From NCBI GenBank assembly GCA_016880695.1, contig JAEHCY010000084.1, forward strand, positions 1 to 5,832: DNA of 5,832 nucleotides. The letters are read 5' to 3'. Numbering within the stretch: the first letter of the stretch is position 1; each line of letters opens with the position of its first letter. The notes below the pieces were generated by a model. It ran no database searches, was not told where the DNA came from, and saw only the letters and a program-made list of their open reading frames with translations. This DNA comes from Chromatiaceae bacterium. GTDB taxonomy: Bacteria > Pseudomonadota > Gammaproteobacteria > Chromatiales > Chromatiaceae. Of the stretch, positions 1 through 5,339 are shown in pieces. The translations under genes were made by a program, and so were the position numbers.

Positions 1-21
1 GGGGTGGGCGCCCGATCCCCG

Positions 22-1350
22 CTAACGCTGGGCGCCGATCTTGCGACCCCACTCCAGAACCCGGGCGGCGATTGCGGCCCCATCCAGCGTGGTGGGCTCG
101 CGCTCGCGCAGCACCTGCCGGCCGGCGATCCAGACGTGGCGCACCTGGTTGCGGCCGGCGGCGTAGACGATCTGGGAGACGGGATCGTAGACCGGCTGGG
201 TCTCGGGCGCGGAGAGGTCGACGGCTACCAGGTCCGCCGACTTGCCCACCTCGAGCGAGCCGGTGAGGTCGTCGATGCCCAGGGCGCGGGCGCCGTTGCG
301 GGTGGCCATGCGCAGCGCCGCGCGGGCGGGCAGAGCCGACGCGCTGCCGCTCGTCCCCTTCGCCAGAAGGGCGGCGGTGCGCATCTCCCCGAATAGGTCG
401 AGGTCGTTGTTGCTGGCACTGCCGTCGGTGCCCAGCGCGCAATTCACCCCCGCCGGGAGTAACTGATCCAGGATTGGGCAGGTCCCACTGGCCAGCTTGA
501 GATTGGATTCCGGGCAGTGGACCACCTGGACGCCGTTGACGGCGAGCATCGCGGGCTCGGGTGGCTCCAGTTGGGTCATGTGCACGGCCACCAGGTGGGG
601 CGAGACCAGCCCCAACTCTTCGAGCCGCTGCAGGGGTCGCTTGCCGTGCTCGCGCAGGCTCTGCACGATCTCCTCGCGGGTCTCATGCAGGTGCATGTGC
701 ACCGGCAGGTCGAGCTCTTCGGCCAGCGTCGCCACGCGCCGGAGCGTGGCATCGGCGACCGAGTAGGGGGCATGGGGGGCGAAGGCGGTGCGTACCAGGG
801 GATCGCGACGGAAGCGGTCGTGCACGGCGAGGCCCTTGTGCAGGTATTCGTCGGCGTCCTGGGCCCAGATGGTGGGGAACTCGATGACGATCAGCCCGAT
901 GGTGGCGCGCATCCCGGCCTCGGCCGCCACCTGGGCCGCCACCTCCGGGAAGAAGTACATGTCGTTGAAGCAGGTGGTGCCCCCGCGCAGCATCTCGAGC
1001 AGGGCCAGGCGGGTGCCGTCGCGGACGAAGGCCTCGCTCACCCAGCGCTTCTCCGCCGGCCAGATATACTCGGTGAGCCAGCGCATCAGCGGCAGGTCAT
1101 CGGCGTAGCCGCGCAGGAGTGTCATCGCCGCGTGGGTGTGGGCATTGACCAGCCCCGGCATGAGGGCGCATCCGGGTAGCGCGACGGGGCGGGTGGCGGG
1201 ATACTTGGCGGCGGCATCCGCCACCGGCAGGATGTCGGTGATTCGGCCCGCGGACACGGCGAGACTGTGGCCGGTGAGGACCCGGTCATCGGCATCGACG
1301 GTGATCAGCCACTCGGGTTGCAGCAGAAGCGCTGCGCCAGGGTCGCCCAT
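22..1350 (-). CDS. mtaD: TRZ/ATZ family amidohydrolase: 5-methylthioadenosine / S-adenosylhomocysteine deaminase
   Basis: This is a cytosolic metal-dependent deaminase of the amidohydrolase superfamily, expected to convert methylthioadenosine to methylthioinosine and/or S-adenosylhomocysteine to S-inosylhomocysteine. Counting from the ATG at 1350 (442 residues, normal for the family), the metal-binding HTH motif is at about 71-73 in VNAHTHAAMTLLRGY. HLHET follows at about 220-224 with the expected His and Glu. VAVHMT has a His at about 257, HCPESNLKLASG is at about 278-289, and GTDGSASNNDLDLF has the metal Asp at about 309. The C-terminal GSLEVGKSADLVAVDL segment is typical of the composite beta domain. 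A longer frame begins at 1413, but its extra 21 residues are unlike family N-termini and would overlap mtnA. GGAGGA stands 10 bases before the 1350 ATG, so I chose that start. The gene diverges from mtnA. Deaminase identity is strong; the preferred substrate is inferred from the neighbour. Confidence 0.92.
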   Translation of the reverse strand: MGDPGAALLLQPEWLITVDADDRVLTGHSLAVSAGRITDILPVADAAAKYPATRPVALPGCALMPGLVNAHTHAAMTLLRGYADDLPLMRWLTEYIWPAEKRWVSEAFVRDGTRLALLEMLRGGTTCFNDMYFFPEVAAQVAAEAGMRATIGLIVIEFPTIWAQDADEYLHKGLAVHDRFRRDPLVRTAFAPHAPYSVADATLRRVATLAEELDLPVHMHLHETREEIVQSLREHGKRPLQRLEELGLVSPHLVAVHMTQLEPPEPAMLAVNGVQVVHCPESNLKLASGTCPILDQLLPAGVNCALGTDGSASNNDLDLFGEMRTAALLAKGTSGSASALPARAALRMATRNGARALGIDDLTGSLEVGKSADLVAVDLSAPETQPVYDPVSQIVYAAGRNQVRHVWIAGRQVLREREPTTLDGAAIAARVLEWGRKIGAQR

Positions 1351-1411
1351 GGGATGAACGTCCTCCACTGTTGCATCGACCGTCGGCCAATGTGCCACAA
1401 GGGTTCCCGCC
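1351..1411. promoter_or_regulatory. Divergent promoter region between mtaD and mtnA
   Basis: These 61 bases separate the two start codons and must carry the 5' signals of both genes, unless one promoter lies inside the opposing gene. I see no convincing -35/-10 pair in either direction. A weak Shine-Dalgarno for mtnA (AAGGG at 1399-1403) lies 8 bases before its ATG. The role comes from the gene layout, not from recognised promoter hexamers. Confidence 0.4.
1361..1366 (-). promoter_or_regulatory. Ribosome binding site that decides the mtaD start
   Basis: Read on the minus strand this is GGAGGA, followed by 10 bases and the ATG at 1350-1348. The upstream ATG at 1413 has no comparable site. The 1413 ATG exists only because the mtnA start lies in a CCATGG palindrome, which gives ATG on both strands. 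Confidence 0.75.
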
Positions 1412-2470
1412 ATGGAAGCTCAAGCTGCTCTGATCCCCACTCCCGATAACGCCCTCGTCTGGCATGAGGATGCACTCCATCTTCTCGATCAGCGCCTGTT
1501 GCCCGAGCGCGCGCTCTTTCTGCGCTGCCAGGAGTCAGGCGAGGTGGCTCAGGCCATCACCGACATGGTAGTGCGCGGGGCACCGGCTATTGGCATCGCC
1601 GCCGCCTATGGGGTGGTGCTCGCCGCGCGGCGCCGGTATGTCCAGTGGGGGGCGGGGTGGTCGCACCACCTTGGGCCCGATCTCGCCGGGCTCGCCCACG
1701 CCAGGCCCACGGCGGTGAACCTGGCCTGGGCGCTGCAGCGCATGCGCGGCTGCCTCGCGCGGTGTGGGGAGGGCGATCCGCTGGGTCCCCTGCTCGCCGA
1801 GGCCCGCGCCATCCATCAGGAGGATCGGCTGGCCAACCGGCGTATGGGTGAGCTCGGGGCGGCGCTGATCGAGGGACCCACCCGCGTCATCACCCACTGT
1901 AACGCCGGCGCCCTCGCCACCGGGGGTTACGGCACGGCGCTCGGGGTGATCCGCAGCGCCTTCGCCGCCGGCAGGCTCAGTGGGGTGTACGCGGACGAGA
2001 CCCGTCCCTGGCTGCAGGGCGCGCGCCTGACCGCCTGGGAGCTCCAGCAGGACGCTATCCCGGTGGTCCTTCAAGCGGACGGTGCGGCGGCGGCGCTGAT
2101 GGCCGAGGGCGGCATCGGTTGGGTGATCGTGGGGGCGGATCGCATCGCCGCCAACGGCGATGTGGCCAACAAGATCGGCACCTATGGGTTGGCGGTCCTG
2201 GCGCGCTATCACCGCGTGGGCTTCATGGTGGTTGCGCCGACTTCCACCCTCGACCTGGGTGTCGCAAGCGGCGCGGAGATCCCCATCGAGGCGCGCGACC
2301 CAAGCGAGGTCCTCGCCTGCGGTGGTCGCCGGGTGGGCCCCGAGGGGGTCGCGGCAAGGAACCCGGTGTTCGATGTGACCCCCGCCGAGCTGGTGGATGC
2401 CCTGGTCACGGAACGGGGTGTCATCCTGTGCCCCGACCGGCCAAAGATCCGCGCCCTGATGGAGGGCTAG
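1412..2470 (+). CDS. mtnA: S-methyl-5-thioribose-1-phosphate isomerase
   Basis: The enzyme isomerises 5-methylthioribose-1-phosphate to 5-methylthioribulose-1-phosphate in methionine salvage, in the cytosol. The 352-residue protein has the usual length and the family signatures in order. LLDQRLLP is at 24-31 and [13 protein letters not shown] at 55-67. [18 protein letters not shown] (161-178) contains the catalytic Cys at 163. [19 protein letters not shown] is at 193-211. [19 protein letters not shown] (240-258) contains the catalytic Asp at 243. These motifs also mark the eIF2B-alpha-like fold, but the Cys/Asp pair and the [17 protein letters not shown] string identify MtnA rather than an eIF2B subunit or ribose-1,5-bisphosphate isomerase. 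The start is the ATG with a weak AAGGG 8 bases upstream. It is divergent from mtaD, its likely pathway partner, and ends 7 bases before a convergent small gene. No other mtn gene follows. Confidence 0.96.
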   Translation: MEAQAALIPTPDNALVWHEDALHLLDQRLLPERALFLRCQESGEVAQAITDMVVRGAPAIGIAAAYGVVLAARRRYVQWGAGWSHHLGPDLAGLAHARPTAVNLAWALQRMRGCLARCGEGDPLGPLLAEARAIHQEDRLANRRMGELGAALIEGPTRVITHCNAGALATGGYGTALGVIRSAFAAGRLSGVYADETRPWLQGARLTAWELQQDAIPVVLQADGAAAALMAEGGIGWVIVGADRIAANGDVANKIGTYGLAVLARYHRVGFMVVAPTSTLDLGVASGAEIPIEARDPSEVLACGGRRVGPEGVAARNPVFDVTPAELVDALVTERGVILCPDRPKIRALMEG

Positions 2471-2477
2471 CGCCGCT

Positions 2478-2693
2478 TCAGTCCGCTCCCCGGTGCGGTC
2501 GGTCCGCAGGGTTGCCGCGGGATTTGCGCAGATCCCACAGCCGCACCCCGAGCGTGGTGACACCAAGTGCCACCCCCGTGGCGAGTGCCATGCGCGCCAG
2601 CCACTCGGGCCAGACGGGGTTTGGCGCCAGCAGGGCAAAGACCCCGAGGACGACCAGCCAGAAGGCGATCTTGGGGAGCAGTATCCAGCGCAT
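2478..2693 (-). CDS. Small two-helix membrane protein, function unknown
   Basis: This 71-residue protein is not one I recognise. It has two hydrophobic stretches, about residues 4-23 (LLPKIAFWLVVLGVFALL) and 33-51 (ARMALATGVALGVTTLGV), joined by a short Pro/Trp turn (NPVWPEW). A hydrophilic Arg/Asp-rich tail follows (LRKSRGNPADRPHRGAD). By the positive-inside rule the basic tail is probably cytoplasmic, which makes it a hairpin with both ends inside. A GAGGT site lies 5 bases before the ATG. It follows the histidine kinase gene after 60 bases on the same strand, so co-transcription is possible but unproven. It converges on mtnA with only 7 bases between the stops, leaving no room for a dedicated terminator. 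The reality of the gene rests on the ribosome binding site, the membrane pattern and the good fit between neighbours. Confidence 0.68.
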   Translation of the reverse strand: MRWILLPKIAFWLVVLGVFALLAPNPVWPEWLARMALATGVALGVTTLGVRLWDLRKSRGNPADRPHRGAD

Positions 2694-2753
2694 CCCAGAC
2701 CTCAGCGTTGGGCGATTGGCCCGTATCCAGGGTGGGCGGGCAGTGTACCCATG

Positions 2754-4175
2754 CTAGCGGGTTGACCGGTGGCTGTCGAACTGGGCGCCGCGCGGAAAGC
2801 GTACCTGCACCCGCAAGCCACCCCCAGGCGGCTCCGCCAGGCTGACCTCGGCGCGATGCAGCTCGGCGATCTTCTGCACGATGGACAGACCCAGGCCGGA
2901 CCCTACGTCTCCGGCCTCGCCAAGCCGACGGAAGCGGCGGAAGGCCTCCTCGCGACGCGGCGACGGAATCCCCGGGCCAGAATCACTCACCCGCAGGGTG
3001 ACGGCGTGGGGGGTTCCCGCCAGCTCCACCCTCACCTCCCCGCCTTCGGGGCTGTAGCGAATGGCGTTATCGAGCAGGTTGCGCAGCAGTACGCCGAGAT
3101 AGGCGGGGTCCCCCAGCAGGGTCGCTGGCTCGGTCTGGGTAAGGTGCACCTCGACCCGGCGCTCTGAGCTGAACGAGGTGAGGTCTTGCAGGGTTTGCGC
3201 GGCGACCCCTTGCAGGTCCACCGCCTCGGGATGGTCCAGTACCTCGTTATTGTCGAGACGCGACAGAAGCAGCAACTGCTCCACCAGGTGGCTGGCCCGG
3301 TCTACCCCGACGATGATCTGGCGCAGCGCCCGGCGCCGATCCTCATCGGTTGTCGCCCGCAGGGCCACCTGCGCCTGCACCCGAAGTCCCGCCAGCGGCG
3401 TGCGTAGCTCGTGGGCCGCATCGCCCGTGAACGCGCGCTCGGTCTCAATGGCCCGTTGGAGCCGAAGGAAAAGGGAGTTGAGCGCATCGATCAGGGGGAC
3501 CACCTCCCTGGGGGCCGGCTCGACGGGCAAGGGCTTGAGGTCATGGGGGTCGCGATGTTTGATCTCCCCCGCGATGCCCACCAGCGGGCGCAGGGCCGGG
3601 CTCACCACCAGCCAGACACCGAGAACCAATGCCGCGATGGCCAGCCATACCGGTGGGGAGAGGCAGGCGACCACGTAATGCGCCAACTCGTCGCGTATTT
3701 CGCCCTGCTCGCCCGCGTGCACGACCAACCCCTGCGCGGGGTCGGCGAGGCTGAACACCCGCCAGCGCTGACCCTCTAGCTGGACATCGGAGAACCCGGA
3801 GGTTTGCGACGAGAAAGGCTGCGCGGGCGCGCTCCCAGAGACCAGCCTGAGGTGACCCTCACGGGTGATCACCTGGTAGGCGATGAGGCGCTCGTAAGCG
3901 CCCGGTTGCTCGTCCAGTTCGTCCGCCAGGGTGTGGGTGATCGGCAGGTGCTTGGGCTCGAGCTGCCCCAGGACCTCCTGCAGTTGCTCCATCTCGCCCC
4001 GACCCGCACTGGTGGAGGCCAATGCCATCAGCGTGCGTGCGGACTGGGCCAACTGGGCATCGAACACCTCGGCCAGCTCCTGCACCGTGACCCGGTAGAG
4101 AAGCAGGCTCATGGCGGCCCACACCGCGAGGGTGAGCAGGGTCAACCAGGCAATGAGACGGTACTTGAGCGACAC
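2754..4175 (-). CDS. Two-component sensor histidine kinase, QseC/PmrB type
   Basis: This is an inner-membrane sensor kinase of 473 residues. A first membrane helix spans about 8-27. A periplasmic sensor region of roughly 135 residues follows. A second helix lies at about 170-192 (WLAIAALVLGVWLVV), then a HAMP-like linker. The dimerisation domain carries FTGDAAHELRTPLAGL with the phospho-acceptor His at 255. The ATPase domain has the N box NLLDNAIRYSP (N366, N370), G1 DSGPGIP (D398) and G2 GSGLGLSIVQKI (425-436), so it looks catalytically intact. The start is GTG at 4175-4173, with a G-rich AGGGGGG ribosome binding site 8 bases upstream. The response regulator gene ends 12 bases earlier, so the two form one operon and very probably a cognate pair. 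The layout resembles QseC and PmrB. The stimulus cannot be read from the sequence, so I give no gene symbol. Confidence 0.95.
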   Translation of the reverse strand: MSLKYRLIAWLTLLTLAVWAAMSLLLYRVTVQELAEVFDAQLAQSARTLMALASTSAGRGEMEQLQEVLGQLEPKHLPITHTLADELDEQPGAYERLIAYQVITREGHLRLVSGSAPAQPFSSQTSGFSDVQLEGQRWRVFSLADPAQGLVVHAGEQGEIRDELAHYVVACLSPPVWLAIAALVLGVWLVVSPALRPLVGIAGEIKHRDPHDLKPLPVEPAPREVVPLIDALNSLFLRLQRAIETERAFTGDAAHELRTPLAGLRVQAQVALRATTDEDRRRALRQIIVGVDRASHLVEQLLLLSRLDNNEVLDHPEAVDLQGVAAQTLQDLTSFSSERRVEVHLTQTEPATLLGDPAYLGVLLRNLLDNAIRYSPEGGEVRVELAGTPHAVTLRVSDSGPGIPSPRREEAFRRFRRLGEAGDVGSGLGLSIVQKIAELHRAEVSLAEPPGGGLRVQVRFPRGAQFDSHRSTR

Positions 4176-4187
4176 CCGCGAGCCCCC

Positions 4188-4841
4188 CTATCCGAACTGA
4201 TAGCCAACACCGCGCAGGGTCCTGATCGGGACCGAAGGCAGTTTCTTGCGCAGGTTGTGGATGTGCACCTCGAGGGCGTTGCTCTCGACCTCTGCATCCC
4301 AGCCGTAGATCGAATCCATGAGCCGCCCGCGCGAGACCACCCGACCCGCCGCGCCGAGCAGCAGATGGAGCAGGGCGAATTCCCGGGGTCCCAGCTCAAC
4401 CGTTTCCCCCGCCAGCGTGACCCGGCGTGTCGCGGGATCCAGGGCGAGGTCGCCGAAGCGCAGCAGCGGCTCCGCGCTCCCCTGGGCCCGCCGCAACAGG
4501 GCCCGCAAGCGCGCGCCGAGCTCATCGAGATCAAAGGGTTTGACCAGATAATCATCGGCACCCGCATCCAGGCCGGCCACCCGTTCGCCCACCGCATCCC
4601 GCGCGCTCAGGATCAGCACCGGCACCCCATTGCCGCGTCCCCGTAGCTCCCGCAGAACCGCAAGACCCGGTTTTTTGGGCAGCCCGAGGTCGAGCACCAC
4701 CGCATCGAATACGTCGCTGGTCAGCGCGGCCGCCGCCGAGCCGCCATCGCGTAGCCACTCCACGGTCCAGCCCCCAAGGGTCAGGCCCGCCCGCACCCCG
4801 TCCCCGAGCAGGTCATCGTCTTCAACCAACAGCACTCGCAT
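4188..4841 (-). CDS. OmpR/PhoB-family response regulator, QseB/PmrA type
   Basis: This is a cytoplasmic DNA-binding regulator of 217 residues. The receiver domain (1 to about 115) has the acidic pocket E7-D8-D9, phospho-acceptor D51 in VVLDLGLPKKPG, S79 in LILSARD and K101 in DYLVKPFDLDEL. The winged-helix output domain spans about 125-217. Its recognition-helix segment, YGWDAEVESNALEVHIHN (179-196), is close to that of QseB and PmrA. The domain ends in RTLRGVGYQFG. The frame is open to 4904, but the family start MRVLLVEDD begins at 4841, with GGGAG 8 bases upstream at 4854-4850, so that start was chosen. The gene lies directly upstream of the kinase gene. A perfect PmrA/QseB-like box stands about 250 bases upstream, consistent with autoregulation. 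I do not assign qseB or pmrA, because the two cannot be separated without trees. Confidence 0.95.
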   Translation of the reverse strand: MRVLLVEDDDLLGDGVRAGLTLGGWTVEWLRDGGSAAAALTSDVFDAVVLDLGLPKKPGLAVLRELRGRGNGVPVLILSARDAVGERVAGLDAGADDYLVKPFDLDELGARLRALLRRAQGSAEPLLRFGDLALDPATRRVTLAGETVELGPREFALLHLLLGAAGRVVSRGRLMDSIYGWDAEVESNALEVHIHNLRKKLPSVPIRTLRGVGYQFG

Positions 4842-4849
4842 CCTCCAGT

Positions 4850-4854
4850 CTCCC
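4850..4854 (-). promoter_or_regulatory. Ribosome binding site of the response regulator
   Basis: On the minus strand this reads GGGAG, 8 bases before the ATG at 4841-4839. It supports the 217-residue start over the ATG at 4904. A second AGGAG lies just upstream (4860-4856), and a TGGAGG directly abuts the ATG too closely to act. Confidence 0.6.
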
Positions 4855-4868
4855 ACTCCTAGCCCAAT

Positions 4869-4883
4869 CCGGGCCTTGCCCGG
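4869..4883. repeat. Short perfect hairpin in the regulator leader
   Basis: CCGGGC and GCCCGG flank a 3-base loop, 28 bases upstream of the regulator start. No T-run follows on either side, so it is not an evident terminator. In the regulator mRNA it could form a compact 6-bp stem ahead of the ribosome binding site. Such a stem can arise by chance at this GC content. Confidence 0.4.
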
Positions 4884-4951
4884 TCGCCTCGGTTCTCCAA
4901 GCAACCGCAGTTCGAGCCCCTTGGTCCCCCCTCGGCGGGGTTCGGTACCGG

Positions 4952-4999
4952 CCTCGATGGGTTGCCGAGCGGTCGTATCGAGGGGCAGCCACCGGCAAC
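4952..4999. repeat. Two interlocking 7-bp inverted repeats upstream of the regulator
   Basis: CCTCGAT (4952-4958) pairs with ATCGAGG (4977-4983), and GTTGCCG (4961-4967) pairs with CGGCAAC (4993-4999). The arms alternate, so the two stems cannot nest. They would either compete or form a pseudoknot-like fold. At DNA level they could equally be operator half-sites. The region lies about 110 bases upstream of the regulator start. Confidence 0.4.
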
Positions 5000-5037
5000 T
5001 GCCAAATCCGCATTCATTCTAGCCCGACCGCGGGTCC

Positions 5038-5087
5038 CCTATGGGTAATCTCACGGTGCGTCGGGTTTTGTGATGAGTTCCCATAGG
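5038..5087. repeat. 8-bp inverted repeat abutting the CTTAAG box
   Basis: CCTATGGG (5038-5045) is the exact reverse complement of CCCATAGG (5080-5087), with 34 bases between. The right arm ends 2 bases before the CTTAAG tandem. It may be a second operator or the stem of a leader RNA made toward the regulator gene. The function is not visible from sequence alone. Confidence 0.45.
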
Positions 5088-5089
5088 CG

Positions 5090-5106
5090 CTTAAGGTTTT
5101 CTTAAG
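5090..5106. promoter_or_regulatory. PmrA/QseB-type binding box (CTTAAG-N5-CTTAAG)
   Basis: The sequence CTTAAGGTTTTCTTAAG consists of two perfect CTTAAG hexamers separated by 5 bases, an 11-base period on one DNA face. The next bases extend the second copy to CTTAAGGTT, as in the first. This matches the known PmrA/QseB box, YTTAAK-N5-YTTAAK. It lies between a QseB/PmrA-type regulator gene and a divergent exported-protein gene. CTTAAG is self-complementary, so the site can serve either direction. Binding is inferred. Confidence 0.75.
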
Positions 5107-5116
5107 GTTCCATCGC

Positions 5117-5122
5117 TAATCT
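5117..5122 (+). promoter_or_regulatory. Possible -10 element for the exported-protein gene
   Basis: TAATCT begins 10 bases after the CTTAAG tandem. This is roughly where a -10 element sits when an OmpR-family activator box overlaps the -35 region. The match to TATAAT is poor (3 of 6), and an overlapping GCTAAT (5115-5120) matches 4 of 6. The exact hexamer is uncertain. Transcription from here would give a leader of roughly 200 bases. Confidence 0.35.
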
Positions 5123-5141
5123 CGGGTCCTGGTGGCTAGGA

Positions 5142-5174
5142 GCGGGTCGAGAGCCCAAGTAACCCGCATGGGCT
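5142..5174 (+). repeat. Two interlocking 6-bp stems early in the leader
   Basis: GCGGGT (5142-5147) pairs with ACCCGC (5162-5167), and AGCCCA (5152-5157) pairs with TGGGCT (5169-5174). The arms alternate. Only one base separates the last two arms, which is tight for a real pseudoknot, so two mutually exclusive hairpins are more likely. This would suit a switch between two RNA folds. Confidence 0.4.
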
Positions 5175-5180
5175 GGATGA

Positions 5181-5282
5181 CCCCGCTTAGCCGCCGGATC
5201 GACCTGGCCGTGCGCTAGCGAGGTTTGCGTCGTCGCGGATCCCCAGTGACGGCGACGAGGAGCACCGCGCGGCCAAGCGGGG
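5181..5282 (+). promoter_or_regulatory. Candidate structured 5' leader RNA of the exported-protein gene
   Basis: Bases 5181-5197 can pair with 5265-5282 as one interrupted stem. It has 8 perfect pairs (CCCCGCTT with AAGCGGGG), one A/C mismatch, 5 pairs (GCCGC with GCGGC), one bulged C and 3 pairs (CGG with CCG). Inside it, TCGTCGC (5230-5236) and GCGACGA (5252-5258) form a 7-bp hairpin with a 15-base loop. A weak ACCT/AGGT pairing (5202-5205 with 5221-5224) could make a third arm. I recognise no known riboswitch class by its conserved motifs. Chance pairing is easier at high GC, so this is a candidate only. Confidence 0.45.
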
Positions 5283-5288
5283 AAGTGG

Positions 5289-5310
5289 CCGGTGATTGAA
5301 CCCTCACCGG
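5289..5310 (+). repeat. 7-bp stem-loop just before the ribosome binding site
   Basis: CCGGTGA (5289-5295) and TCACCGG (5304-5310) enclose an 8-base loop, TTGAACCC. The stem ends 16 bases before the AGGAG site at 5327, close enough to influence ribosome loading. There is no T-run after it, so it is not a standard terminator. Confidence 0.5.
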
Positions 5311-5326
5311 TGCGATTGCCCAACCG

Positions 5327-5331
5327 AGGAG
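5327..5331 (+). promoter_or_regulatory. Ribosome binding site of the Calx-beta protein gene
   Basis: AGGAG (within GAGGAGA) lies 8 bases before the ATG at 5340. This near-ideal site fixes the start of the exported-protein gene. Confidence 0.85.
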
Positions 5332-5339
5332 ACAACCCA

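Noticed and set aside
1..21. GGGCGCCC palindrome flanked by CCCC/GGGG as a terminator for mtaD
   Set aside because: No T-run is visible and the window ends here, so a terminator cannot be supported.
517..1179. Plus-strand open frame (220 codons) opposite mtaD
   Set aside because: It is antisense to conserved amidohydrolase motifs and low-complexity His/Gly/Val-rich, so a shadow.
1535..2638. Long minus-strand open frame (367 codons) opposite mtnA
   Set aside because: It lies antisense to a gene with full MtnA motifs. Its His/Gly/Pro/Arg-rich sequence has no recognisable domain and is typical of a shadow frame in GC-rich DNA.
2119..2757. Plus-strand 212-codon frame over the end of mtnA and the small gene
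   Set aside because: Arg/Gly/Pro-rich out-of-frame translation of mtnA with no domain.
3804..4646. Plus-strand open frame (280 codons) across the kinase/regulator junction
   Set aside because: It is antisense to two clear two-component genes, is Gln/Arg/His-rich and shows no domain.
4920..4941. CCCC-TCGGC-GGGG hairpin as a terminator
   Set aside because: The stem is only 4 bp, no T-run follows, and it lies upstream of the regulator rather than after a gene.
5107..5339. Known riboswitch (cobalamin, TPP, c-di-GMP, fluoride and similar)
   Set aside because: I looked for the conserved boxes of these classes and did not see them. The structure is reported only as an unclassified candidate.
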